Source: CAVYBY01 sp963766935
Lineage (GTDB): Bacteria > Actinomycetota > UBA4738 > HRBIN12
Direction of reading: 5' to 3'
Length of the DNA stretch: 64,000 nt
Assembly: GCA_963766935.1 (NCBI GenBank)
Contig: CAVYBY010000008.1
Span: 62,001 to 126,000 of the forward strand
Position 1 is the first letter of the stretch; each line of letters starts with the position of its first letter. The position numbers and the translations under genes were made by a program. Below the pieces are notes generated by a model. That model did not search any database, was not told where the DNA came from, and saw nothing but the letters and a program-made list of their open reading frames with translations. Below are positions 44,462-52,940 of the stretch, piece after piece.

Positions 44462-44462
44462 C

Positions 44463-45917
44463 ATGCCGGCCGCCGGCGAGCCGCCGCCCAGCACCCTCGC
44501 GCCGCCGCAGCCGCAGGCGATCGTGATCTTCGGCGCCAGTGGCGACCTCGCGCACAAGATGGTCCTCCCGGCGCTCTACGACCTCGCTGCCGACGGTCTC
44601 CTTCCCGAGCACTACGTGATCATCGGGTTCGCGCGCACCGAGTTCGACGACGAGTCGTTCCGCGAGCGCGTGCGCTCGTCGGTCCGCGAGGGATCGCGGA
44701 CGCCGCTCGCCGACGAGGTCTGGAAGCCGTTCGCGGCCTCGCTCTCCTACATCAAGGGATCCGCGGCCGACCCGGAGGCGATGAAGCGACTCGCCACGTC
44801 GCTCGAGGACGCCGACCGCCGGCACAAATGTCGCGGCGGGCGCATCTACTACCTGGCGGTTCCGCCGGGCGCATTCGCCCCGATCGTTCGGGCCCTCGAC
44901 GACATCGGAGCCAACACACCCGAGTCGAGGCTCGTCGTCGAGAAACCGTTCGGGCACTCGCTCGAGTCGGCCCACGCCCTGAACGAGGAGATCCACCGGG
45001 TCTTCGCCGAACAGCAGGTCTTCCGCATCGATCACTACCTCGGCAAGGAAACCGTGCAGAACCTCATCGCCTTCCGGTTCGCCAATGCCGTATTCGAGCG
45101 GGTCTGGAACCGCGATGCGATCGACTCCGTCGAGATCACCGTCGCGGAGCCGTTCGGGATCGGGGCCAGGGCCGGCTACTACGACTCGGCCGGCGCGGTC
45201 CGCGATCTGCTCCAGAACCACCTCTTGCAGGTGCTCGCCTTTCTGGCCATGGAGCCGCCGCGGACGCTCGAACCCGAGGGTCTGCGCGACGAGGTGGCGA
45301 AGCTGCTTCGCACGGTCCGGCCTCTCGACCGGTCCGAGGTCGTGCGCGGGCAGTACAACGGCTACCGCGACGAGCCAGGCGTCGACCCGAAAAGCGATAC
45401 CGAGACCTTCGTCGCCGCCCGTTTGTGGATCGACAACTGGCGGTGGGACGACGTCCCGTTCTTTCTGCGGCACGGCAAGAAGCTCCCCCAGCATTTCACC
45501 GAGATCACGGTCACGTTTCGCAAAGCGCCCGACTACCTGTTCCGTGAGCTCGGGGCGTCGTCGATGCGCGCCGACCATCTGACGATCCGCGCCACGCCCG
45601 ACGAGGGCATCTCGCTTGCGTTCCAGGCGAAGACCCCGGGGCCCGGCTTCGACCTCTCACCGGTCCGGATGGACTTCGACTACGACCGCTCGTTCCAGAC
45701 GGTCGCGGCAAACGCCTACGACCGGCTTCTCCGCGACGCCATGGTGGGCGACCACACGCTGTTCGTCCGGGAGGACACCGTCGAGCGGTCGTGGGAGATC
45801 GTGACCCCGATCCTCGAGCACCCCCCGCGGCTGCATGGGTATCAGCCGAAGACCTGGGGACCGGAGGCGGCACGCAAGCTGATCGCGCCCCGGCACTGGC
45901 ACGCCCGCTCTAGCTAG
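44463..45917 (+). CDS. zwf: Glucose-6-phosphate 1-dehydrogenase
   Basis: The coenzyme site is IVIFGASGDLAHKMVLPALY, the active site RIDHYLGKETVQNLIAFRFAN, and further conserved segments include YYLAVPPGAFAPI, LVVEKPFGHSLESA and GYYDSAGAVRDLLQNHLLQ. It oxidises glucose-6-phosphate, the first step of the pathway continued by Gnd; no lactonase gene lies between. ATG 44463 begins 1 nt after the gnd stop; an ATG at 44433 inside gnd is possible. It ends in an interlocking CTAGCTAG shared with the convergent TetR gene. Confidence 0.95.
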   Translation: MPAAGEPPPSTLAPPQPQAIVIFGASGDLAHKMVLPALYDLAADGLLPEHYVIIGFARTEFDDESFRERVRSSVREGSRTPLADEVWKPFAASLSYIKGSAADPEAMKRLATSLEDADRRHKCRGGRIYYLAVPPGAFAPIVRALDDIGANTPESRLVVEKPFGHSLESAHALNEEIHRVFAEQQVFRIDHYLGKETVQNLIAFRFANAVFERVWNRDAIDSVEITVAEPFGIGARAGYYDSAGAVRDLLQNHLLQVLAFLAMEPPRTLEPEGLRDEVAKLLRTVRPLDRSEVVRGQYNGYRDEPGVDPKSDTETFVAARLWIDNWRWDDVPFFLRHGKKLPQHFTEITVTFRKAPDYLFRELGASSMRADHLTIRATPDEGISLAFQAKTPGPGFDLSPVRMDFDYDRSFQTVAANAYDRLLRDAMVGDHTLFVREDTVERSWEIVTPILEHPPRLHGYQPKTWGPEAARKLIAPRHWHARSS

Positions 45918-46524
45918 ATCCCTCCGGCTGGAGCGCCGCGCGGACGAACGACAGCACTTCGCGCTCGCGACGGCGGAGCGAGGCGCGTCCCTTCTTCTCG
46001 CCGACCACGGCGTTCAGCACGCTGGCCTCGGTGAGCGACCCGACCACCGCGGTGTACAGCGTGAAGAGCAGGAACGCAGGGTCCTGCTTGCGCACCTCGC
46101 CCTGGTCCATCCCCTCCTGGAGGAACTCGATCGCGCGGAGGCGAAGCGGGTCGAGGACGTTCGCGAACCGGTCGAACGCGGCGGGACCGAGACGGCCGGC
46201 CTCGCGTACGAACATCGGGAACTCCGGCCACTCCGACGCGAGCGAGAACACCGCGTGGATGACCGCCTCGGCGCGGCCCCAGTACGTCTCCTGGTCCTCG
46301 AGGGCGTGGACGATCTCGCCGGCCAGACGCTCGCCGGCCGCGGCCAGGCACGACTCCAGCAGGTTGTCCTTGGTGGGGAAGTAGTAAAGGAGCGTCTGCT
46401 TGCGGACACCGACGGCGCTCGCGATCCGCTCGAGGCTCGCTCCCCCGAAGCCTTCGCGGCCGAACTGGCGGATGGCCTCCTCGACGATGGTGGTCCGCCG
46501 CTGCTGGCCGTCCCCGCGAGGCAT
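45910..46524 (-). CDS. TetR-family transcriptional regulator, last gene of the lipid operon
   Basis: The N-terminal HTH is clear: IVEEAIRQFGREGFGGASLERIASAVGVRKQTLLYYFPTK. The rest is a helical ligand domain with LEDQETYWGRAEAVIHAVFS and EFPMFVREAGRLGPAAFDRF. It is separated from the acyltransferase gene by only 3 bp, so it is probably co-transcribed with the four genes above it. A perfect 16-bp palindrome lies inside the operon promoter 6 kb upstream, so I infer negative autoregulation by a lipid-like ligand (for example an acyl-CoA). The ligand is not known. Confidence 0.9.
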   Translation of the reverse strand: MPRGDGQQRRTTIVEEAIRQFGREGFGGASLERIASAVGVRKQTLLYYFPTKDNLLESCLAAAGERLAGEIVHALEDQETYWGRAEAVIHAVFSLASEWPEFPMFVREAGRLGPAAFDRFANVLDPLRLRAIEFLQEGMDQGEVRKQDPAFLLFTLYTAVVGSLTEASVLNAVVGEKKGRASLRRREREVLSFVRAALQPEGSS

Positions 46525-46527
46525 CGT

Positions 46528-47436
46528 CTACTTCCAGGCCCTCGGATGACCCCGGCGCGGAACCGGTTTCGAACCTTCCCACCGGCGGCGCCACTCCGGT
46601 CCGGCGGGCGGCGCGAGCGTCGGCGTCTCGCCTCGCTGGGCGCGGCGGAGCGAGTCCCACCACGTCGTGCGGTCTTCGTCGAAGAGCTCCGCCACCGCCT
46701 GCGCCATGCGCCGAGAGACGTCCTGGTGGGTCTCGCCCTCGGCCGGAAAGATCGGCCGGCCGTAGCGAACGGTGACCGTGGGCCGCCCGGGCTTCGGCCA
46801 GAAGCGCCCCTTCGGCATCGCCTGGTAGGCGCCGACGATCGCGATCGGGACGGCGGGGATCCCCGCCTCCAGACACAGGCGCGCCGCGCCGTGACGGAAG
46901 CGCTGCACGTGCCCGTCGGGTGAACGGGTTCCCTCGGGGAACACGACGATGGACCAGCCGTCGCGGATCAGCTCGCCGGCCTTGTCGGTGGCGCCGCGCG
47001 CGCCCTTGGAGCGGTCGATCGGAAACGCTCCGTACACGAGCGCGGTGAAGGCCTGGCGCCACCAGACGTCGAAGAAGTAGTCGCGAGCGGCCCCGACGGC
47101 GGTCTTGGCCTGCCACTTGTCGGGCAGCGTCGTCATGATCAGCGTCGCGTCCAAGTGGCTGGAGTGGTTCGAGAAGAACAGCACCGGCGGGTCGACGGTG
47201 TCGAGATTGTCCCGGCCGTGGATGCGCAGCGACAGCTCGTTCTCGACGATCGGCCACATCCCGGCTTTGAGGATCACCTGCCGCGCGGCCGTGCCCAGCT
47301 CGCTTCGCGCCCAGTCGCTCGGGAACACCGGGTCGTCGCGCTCGGCGGCATGCGCCTCGGCCGACCGCGGGACGAGGGGACGTCGTCCCCACCGGAACCC
47401 CCGGGCCATCTCCTTCAACTCGTCCATGCGTGCCAT
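46528..47436 (-). CDS. PlsC-like 1-acylglycerol-3-phosphate O-acyltransferase
   Basis: The acyltransferase motifs are in order: block I NHSSHLDATLIM (Hx4D), block II-like YGAFPIDRSKGARGA, block III VVFPEGTRSPDG and block IV GIPAVPIAIVGAYQAMPKG. There is no strong membrane helix at the N-terminus (it begins MARMDELKEMARGFRWGRR), so it is probably peripheral. Sitting in an operon with a fatty acyl reductase/HAD fusion suggests it transfers acyl groups to an unusual glycerol lipid or alcohol; this is inference. ATG 47436 has GAGGAG upstream. Confidence 0.88.
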   Translation of the reverse strand: MARMDELKEMARGFRWGRRPLVPRSAEAHAAERDDPVFPSDWARSELGTAARQVILKAGMWPIVENELSLRIHGRDNLDTVDPPVLFFSNHSSHLDATLIMTTLPDKWQAKTAVGAARDYFFDVWWRQAFTALVYGAFPIDRSKGARGATDKAGELIRDGWSIVVFPEGTRSPDGHVQRFRHGAARLCLEAGIPAVPIAIVGAYQAMPKGRFWPKPGRPTVTVRYGRPIFPAEGETHQDVSRRMAQAVAELFDEDRTTWWDSLRRAQRGETPTLAPPAGPEWRRRWEGSKPVPRRGHPRAWK

Positions 47437-47447
47437 GACGCGCTCCT

Positions 47448-49037
47448 CTAATGGACGTCGGCGATCATGATCGGCGGCGCGTGGAAGTAGGTGATCGACG
47501 GGCTCGACCCGACGGTGTCCTTGGCCATCTCGAGCGCATCGCGGAGCGAGTCCGCCCGGCGGTATCCGAGGCGCGCGACCGCGGCGGGGTTGCCCCCCAC
47601 GAAGATGACGTCGCCGCAGTGATCGCGGCCGTGCGCGCCCCAGTACCACATGTAGAACGGGTGGACGCCGTGGTAGGCGTGCGACGTCCGGTACAGGTGG
47701 ATGTACCAGGGGTCCGTCGCGTACCGCTCCTCGTAGCGAGCCTCGATCTCCTTGGGGTCGGTGGTGTCCGCGAGCACCTCCTCGAAGAAGTCGATGTACG
47801 AGGGGTGGTGGATCTGGTGGAACTCCCACGGCACGGGGTGGTACAGGATCGCGACGCCGCCCTCGCGAACGAGCGGCGCGTTGCGGTACATGTTGAACAG
47901 ATAGCCGAGCCCCAGGCAGTGCACGAGCAGCGGGTTCAGCACCGAGTTCACGTTGTACGGGCCGAGATACGGAACGCCCATCACGACCACGTCGGACTGC
48001 CCCTGGACCTCGACGAGCTGCTGGCGGTGCAGGTTCTCGAGGGTCCGGTCGTGCACCGCCTCCACCTCACCCGCGTTGATGCCGGTGGTCTTGTAGGGCG
48101 CCTCGATCCGCCGGTAGATCTCGCGGCGAAGGCGGGGCGGCGCCGCGTCGTTGCCGGTCCGCGCCGCCGCCATCAGCCCCTGGTCGGCGAGCGACCACTC
48201 CCACTCGCGCTTGTTGAGGAACCCGAGATTCGAGGGGAACGTCTCCGCGTTCATCGTCGTCTCGATCTGGAAGATCTTCACGCCGCTCTTGGCCAGCTGG
48301 CGGCCCATCCGGTTGACCGAGTCGTTGATGGCGCTGTGTCCCGCCCGCGGGTCCATGTACGAACGCGAGTGCAGCATCGTGTTGACGTTGTGGTGATGGC
48401 GGAGCGAGCGGTATCCGGCGAGGCCGACCGCGACCGACTTGTGACCGCCGTCCATCGCCACCAGGTTGATGTTGACGTACACGATCAGATCGGACTCGGC
48501 CGCTCGCTTCGAGATCTCGACCAGCTCGCCGTGTTCGGTGGTCCCGATCTCGAGGAGCGCGCCCGGCGCCTCTGCGTCGAAGTTCGACAGGTGCGAGGGC
48601 CAGAACGAGCGGAACACGCGCTCGCCGACCATCCGCTCGATCTCGGCGGCCGTCATGCGGCGGTGCAGCGCCGTCGCGACGATGATCTCGAGGTCCTCCA
48701 CGCCGGCCCGCGCCGCGAGCTCGATGACGTGCTCGAGGATCCGCTGGCGGATGTCGGGTGTGCGCATCGGCGGCAACGGCACCGAGATGTCGTCGACGGC
48801 GATCGTCAGCTTCATCCCGGCGGTGAGCAGCTCCGTCAGCGGCAGCGCGTCGCCGGCGGGGTTGAGCAGCGCGTGGCGGATGGCCGCGTTCACGTCGCGG
48901 ATCCCCGGCAGCGGGTCGGGCGGGTAAACCACCCGCGTCCCGAGGGGGAACGTCTGCATGCGGAAGCGCTCGCCCTCGTGCACGAGGAGCGGCGGCGTCC
49001 TCTCGTCGACCTCCAACACGAACCCTGGGCGGGGCAT
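47448..49037 (-). CDS. DUF2088 (LarA-like) protein
   Basis: The LarA N-terminal-like region has LTIAVDDISVPLPPMRTPDI and the first catalytic-type motif IVATALHRRMTAAEIERMVG (the His corresponds to LarA His108), plus DGGHKSVAVGLAG (LarA Lys184 region). By eye, the position of LarA His174 is Ile, in YVNINLVAMDGGHK. LarA is a nickel-pincer lactate racemase of about 425 residues; this protein has 529, with a long C-terminal part rich in aromatics and histidines (HQIHHPSYIDFFEEVL, YRTSHAYHGVHPFYMWYWG). It is therefore a divergent subgroup with an unknown substrate, perhaps a 2-hydroxyacyl compound. It stands in the TetR-linked lipid operon, 11 bp before plsC-like. Confidence 0.8.
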   Translation of the reverse strand: MPRPGFVLEVDERTPPLLVHEGERFRMQTFPLGTRVVYPPDPLPGIRDVNAAIRHALLNPAGDALPLTELLTAGMKLTIAVDDISVPLPPMRTPDIRQRILEHVIELAARAGVEDLEIIVATALHRRMTAAEIERMVGERVFRSFWPSHLSNFDAEAPGALLEIGTTEHGELVEISKRAAESDLIVYVNINLVAMDGGHKSVAVGLAGYRSLRHHHNVNTMLHSRSYMDPRAGHSAINDSVNRMGRQLAKSGVKIFQIETTMNAETFPSNLGFLNKREWEWSLADQGLMAAARTGNDAAPPRLRREIYRRIEAPYKTTGINAGEVEAVHDRTLENLHRQQLVEVQGQSDVVVMGVPYLGPYNVNSVLNPLLVHCLGLGYLFNMYRNAPLVREGGVAILYHPVPWEFHQIHHPSYIDFFEEVLADTTDPKEIEARYEERYATDPWYIHLYRTSHAYHGVHPFYMWYWGAHGRDHCGDVIFVGGNPAAVARLGYRRADSLRDALEMAKDTVGSSPSITYFHAPPIMIADVH

Positions 49038-49056
49038 GGTCCTCGTCCTTTCGAGA

Positions 49057-50269
49057 TCAGTCCTGGGGCGCGAACGCCACTTTGAACGTGCCGAGCTTGC
49101 CGGCGGCAAGCGCATGGTCGATGGCCTCTCGCCACCGGTCGAGCGGGTACGTCGCACCCACCATCTCGCCGAGCAGCGGGAGCTGCGTCGCGAGCTCGAT
49201 GGCGAGGGCGAACGCGTGACGGGGCTCTTCCTCGCCGGGCACGTGCTGCATGCTCGTCGTGTACGCGCCGACCAGCTCGAGCTCACGGAACCACAGCGGG
49301 GTCAGGTCGGCGCCGCTCTCGGGGATGCCGGAGACGACGACGCGGCCGCCGGCCTTCGACGCACGGAGCGCGAGCTCGAGCCCGCTTCGCGAGCCGGTCG
49401 ACTCGATCGCGACGTCGACGCCGCCGAGCAGGAACGGCATCCCGCGTTCGGGGGTGAGCAGAACGGCGCGCGCCTCCCGGCGCACGGCCTTCATCGCGTG
49501 CTCGGGCCGCACCACGGCGTCGGCGCCGGCGAGGGTCGCGGCGGCGCGCTGCCGCGCGTGCTTGGCGGCGACGATCACGCGGCCGGCAGACGGTGAACCG
49601 GCGGATCGCGAGCAACGTGAGCACCCCGATCGTGCCGGCCCCGACCACGAGCACGGTCCCGCCGTCGGGCACCTCCGCCCGCAGGGCGGCGTGGATCGCG
49701 GCGGCGAACGGCTCGATCAGCACGGCGACGCGATCCTCGACCTCCGAGGGCACGGCCCACAGCTGCGAGCGATGCGCGAGCATCATCCGGCTCCAGCCGC
49801 CGCCGGTGTCCGAGCAGTAGCCGGTCTGCAGCCCGGGCTCGAGCTCCCCCACCGTCACGCGGTCGCAGCGGCCGTACTCGCCGGCCGCGCAGTTGGGGCA
49901 GAGCTCCGGCAGCCCGCGCGTGGCGCAACCGAGCACGGACGAGAGCACGACCCGCTGGCCGGCCACCAGATCGCGGCAGTCCTCGAGCAGCTCGCCGACG
50001 ACCTCGTGACCCGGGACGAAGGGCAGGGACACGAGCGGCGAGAAGTAGAACGAGGAACGGCCGGCGATCGTGGCCAGGTCGCTGCCGCAGATGCCGGCGA
50101 GCAGGGGCTTCACTCGCGCCCACCCGTCCGACGGCGGCCGCGGATCGGCTCGCGTCACGAGACGAAGCGGCGCCAACGGACCGGCGATGAGCCCCGGCGC
50201 GCGCGACCCGAGCGCCTTCGCCCCCACGTATCGCGGAGCCGAACGGAAGTACTCGAGCGCCAGCGCCAC
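49057..50269 (-). CDS. Zinc-dependent alcohol dehydrogenase-like (MDR) protein, one frameshift
   Basis: The GroES-like half has GICGSDLATIAG (catalytic zinc Cys and Ser/Asp), PGHEVVGELLED (HE) and the structural zinc lobe ELCPNCAAGEYGRCDRV. The Rossmann half starts VLVVGAGTIGVLTLLAI, but the frame breaks at about 49590 and continues as VAAKHARQRAAATLAGADAV, then VAIESTGSRSGLELAL and GRVVVSGIP to TGA 49057. Corrected length is about 404 residues. In this operon a long-chain aldehyde/alcohol interconversion next to the acyl reductase would make sense, but the substrate is inferred only from context. It starts 16 bp after the upstream gene. Confidence 0.82.
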
Positions 50270-50285
50270 TAGGCCGTCGCCCCCC

Positions 50286-52574
50286 TCATCTCGACGCCGG
50301 CTTCGGGAACCGGACGCGGGGCATCCCCTTGGTCATGCCCCACTCTTCGATGGGCCACCGGCGACGCCGCGCGTACCGGTACAGAGCCGAGTCGGGCGAG
50401 ACCGCCACCGGGTTGCCGACGGCCCGAAGGAGCGGCAGGTCCGAGTACGAGTCCGCGTAGGCGTAGCTGTGTTTGAGGTCGACGCCCTCGACCGCGGCGT
50501 AGCGGTGGAGCCAGGCCGCGCGCGCCTCACCGACGAGCGGCGGCTGCGACATGAACCCGGTGTACCGGCCCTCGACCACCTCCAGCTCGCACCCGATCAC
50601 CAGGTCGAACAGCGGGGCCAGCGGCTGGACGAAGATCTCGGCGGCGGCGGTGACGAGGATCGTGGTGTGTCCGGCGGCGCGGTGCTCCCGGACGCGCCGG
50701 ATCGCGGCCGCACTCGCCTTTTGCAGCATGAACTCGCCCACATGCGAGTCGATGAACCGCTCGACGCCCTCGGCGCTCGCGCCTTCGAACCGCCGGAAGA
50801 AGGTCCGCAGGAAATCGCCCCGGTCGCGCCGGTCGACCTGGAGGTAGGACGGGATGCGGCCGAACACGCTGACGAGCTCGGCCGGCCACCCCTCGGGCTC
50901 GAGGTCGGCCATCCTCGTCCAGACATAGGACTCCACGACGTTGGACGTGATGATCGTGCCCTCCATGTCGAAGAGCGCGAGCACCGGATCCGGACGCTCG
51001 AGGATGCGGACGGCCGGCTTCTCTCGGTCTTTGCGCGCCAGCTCGCGAAGCGAGCTCGTGACCGACGGCGTGTGGACGTCCTGCAGGTAGTAGGTCCAGT
51101 CGATCATCTCGCTGTCGAAGGGGAACAGCGCCCGGTCGGCGACCGAGAGCCGGTTCCAGAGGGCATGGAGGCGGTCGTCGGTGTAGACCACCTCGGTCTC
51201 GGTGTACATGCCGTAGAGCTCGGAGTAGCGCTTGACGAAGTCGACGCGGGCCTTGTCCCGGTCCACGCGCGCGACCGCGTCGCGCATGCCCTTGGACTTC
51301 GGCAGGTGGGTGACGACCCACTCGGCGGCGTCGGTGAACTGCTCGGCCCGGTGGAGCATCCGCTCGACCTTGAGGTTCCCGGGAAACGTCCACTCCGGAA
51401 CCTTGTGCTCGCCGCGGCCGCGCGCCGGGAGCGGGTGGGCCTCGAAGTAGCCGCGCACGGTGCGGTACAGCTCGTGGTAGCGAAGCGGGTTCCGCGTCCC
51501 GGAGCTGACGTGAAAGTAGTTGGGCTTCGCGGGCTCGGGCGGAAACGCGGCGGCGGCCAGGATCGCGTTGACGACGAAGTCGACCGGGATGATGTCGACG
51601 ATCCCCTCGGCGATGCCGGGAAACTCCGGGATCTGTCCGAGCCCATACGCGCGGATGATCGGGTCGGCCATCTTGAACCCGTCGATCCAGCCCGGGAACG
51701 GGTGCTGGTACGCGGACTCGATGATCGACGGCCGCACGATCGAGAGGGCGAGCTCGCGCTCGGCCGCGAGCTCTTCGACCGCGCGCTCCCCCATGGCCTT
51801 CGTGAACGTGTAGACGTCGGGCCAGCCGAGTGAGCGAGCCCGCTGCCGCCCGTACTCGATCAGCCGCTTGGTCATCCAGTCCTTGCGCCGCGTCTCGGAG
51901 TCCTCGGCCACGGTCGTCGGCCCCGCGCGCGAATGCTCCTTGGCGGCGCGTGCCAGGAAGTTCTCCAGGAGCTCCGGCCGCCGGGACTGCGCCTCCACGT
52001 CGTGGCGCGCCTCCATCGCGAGATCCGCCTCGAGCTGCCAGTCGACCCGGTGGTCGAGCGTCGCCTCGGGGATGACGCCCTTCTGGACGCCGGCGACGTA
52101 GGCGGTCGAGATGTGCACGAGGGACGGCCGCGATCCCGAGGCCAGCAGACCCCGGTAGAGGTTCAGCGCGCCGAGCAGGTTGGTCTGGAACCCCTCGTCG
52201 ATCGGCGGGTCGAACGAGACGGCGGCGGCCGAGTGGATGGCCACGTCGATGCCGCCGGGGATGCCCTCGGGCTCGGCGCGGGCGAAGTCGGCGTCGACGA
52301 TCCGCACGCGCTCGTCGAGCGCGGCGCGGATCCCGTCGTCTCCCAGCCGTTCGCGGAGCACGGTGAACGCGGGCTTGCGGAACAGGTACTCGACCCGCTC
52401 GCGCGGGGTCGCGCCCGGCTGGGACCGCACCAGCAGGACCAGCTTGGTCTGCGGCAGGTCGAGCAGCAGGCGCTCGAAGATCACCTGCCCCAGGAACCCG
52501 GTGACGCCTGTGAGGAACAGGGTCTTCCCGGCCAGCCGCGCGACGATCTCGGACCCGTCGCCGTTCTCTACCAT
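50286..52574 (-). CDS. Fatty acyl-CoA reductase-like protein fused to a HAD-IB phosphatase-like domain
   Basis: Residues 1 to about 370 form a NAD(P)-binding FAR/thioester-reductase domain: LFLTGVTGFLGQVIFERLL, VAIHSAAAVSFDPP, SLVHISTAYVAG and the catalytic YxxxK in DVYTFTKAMGERAVEEL. The sterile-type FAR_C region follows (TDDRLHALWNRLS). From about residue 510 a HAD-IB/SerB-like domain begins: LALFDMEGTIITSNVVESY (motif I with Glu in place of the second Asp), then a helical cap, TTILVTAAAEIFVQPLA (motif II), and YADSYSDLPLLRAVGNP (motif IV). FARs make fatty aldehydes or alcohols; the fused phosphatase may act on a lipid phosphate. It is first in the five-gene operon, with a probable leaderless start at ATG 52574. 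Confidence 0.88.
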   Translation of the reverse strand: MVENGDGSEIVARLAGKTLFLTGVTGFLGQVIFERLLLDLPQTKLVLLVRSQPGATPRERVEYLFRKPAFTVLRERLGDDGIRAALDERVRIVDADFARAEPEGIPGGIDVAIHSAAAVSFDPPIDEGFQTNLLGALNLYRGLLASGSRPSLVHISTAYVAGVQKGVIPEATLDHRVDWQLEADLAMEARHDVEAQSRRPELLENFLARAAKEHSRAGPTTVAEDSETRRKDWMTKRLIEYGRQRARSLGWPDVYTFTKAMGERAVEELAAERELALSIVRPSIIESAYQHPFPGWIDGFKMADPIIRAYGLGQIPEFPGIAEGIVDIIPVDFVVNAILAAAAFPPEPAKPNYFHVSSGTRNPLRYHELYRTVRGYFEAHPLPARGRGEHKVPEWTFPGNLKVERMLHRAEQFTDAAEWVVTHLPKSKGMRDAVARVDRDKARVDFVKRYSELYGMYTETEVVYTDDRLHALWNRLSVADRALFPFDSEMIDWTYYLQDVHTPSVTSSLRELARKDREKPAVRILERPDPVLALFDMEGTIITSNVVESYVWTRMADLEPEGWPAELVSVFGRIPSYLQVDRRDRGDFLRTFFRRFEGASAEGVERFIDSHVGEFMLQKASAAAIRRVREHRAAGHTTILVTAAAEIFVQPLAPLFDLVIGCELEVVEGRYTGFMSQPPLVGEARAAWLHRYAAVEGVDLKHSYAYADSYSDLPLLRAVGNPVAVSPDSALYRYARRRRWPIEEWGMTKGMPRVRFPKPASR

Positions 52575-52581
52575 GCGGCAG

Positions 52582-52610
52582 AGTATCGTCCTCTACCGGC
52601 CGGTAGACAA
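52582..52610 (-). promoter_or_regulatory. Promoter and TetR-type operator of the lipid operon
   Basis: Minus strand: -35 TTGTCT (52610-52605), 17-nt spacer, -10 GATACT (52587-52582), then 7 nt to ATG 52574 (leaderless). The perfect palindrome TCTACCGGCCGGTAGA (52592-52607) fills the spacer and overlaps the -35, so a bound repressor would exclude RNA polymerase. The operon's own TetR protein is the obvious candidate. Confidence 0.8.
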
Positions 52611-52652
52611 CTATTCCTTGGTTTGGGGGAACGGGCATAGACTTCGCAGGTC

Positions 52653-52940
52653 ATGGACCTCCGAGCCTTCCAGCAGACCATCGCGGATACCTACTTGGAG
52701 CGCGACCGGCGTCGCGGAACCGACGCCACGTTCTTGCACCTCACCGAGGAGATCGGCGAGCTGGCGCGGGCCCTGCGGACCGGCGACCGGGAGAACCTCG
52801 TCCACGAACTGGGCGACGTCCAGGCGTGGCTCGCGTCGGTCGCCAACCTCGTCGAGGTCCCGCTCTCGGATGCAGCCGACCGCTTCTCGGCGGGATGTCC
52901 GGCCTGCGGCTCGATCCCCTGCCGCTGCCCGTTCCCATGA
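52653..52940 (+). CDS. MazG-like nucleotide pyrophosphohydrolase with cysteine-rich tail
   Basis: This 95-residue protein has the two acidic MazG helices: FLHLTEEIGELARALRTGD (EExxE) and LVHELGDVQAWLASVANLV (ExxxD), which bind Mg in all-alpha NTP pyrophosphatases. The end, GCPACGSIPCRCPFP, adds four cysteines that could hold zinc; some MazG-like actinobacterial proteins share such a tail. The gene is divergent from the TetR operon; the intergenic palindrome could affect both. A TAGACT box at 52638-52643 is a possible -10, 9 nt before the ATG. Its stop overlaps the next start as ATGA. Confidence 0.82.
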   Translation: MDLRAFQQTIADTYLERDRRRGTDATFLHLTEEIGELARALRTGDRENLVHELGDVQAWLASVANLVEVPLSDAADRFSAGCPACGSIPCRCPFP

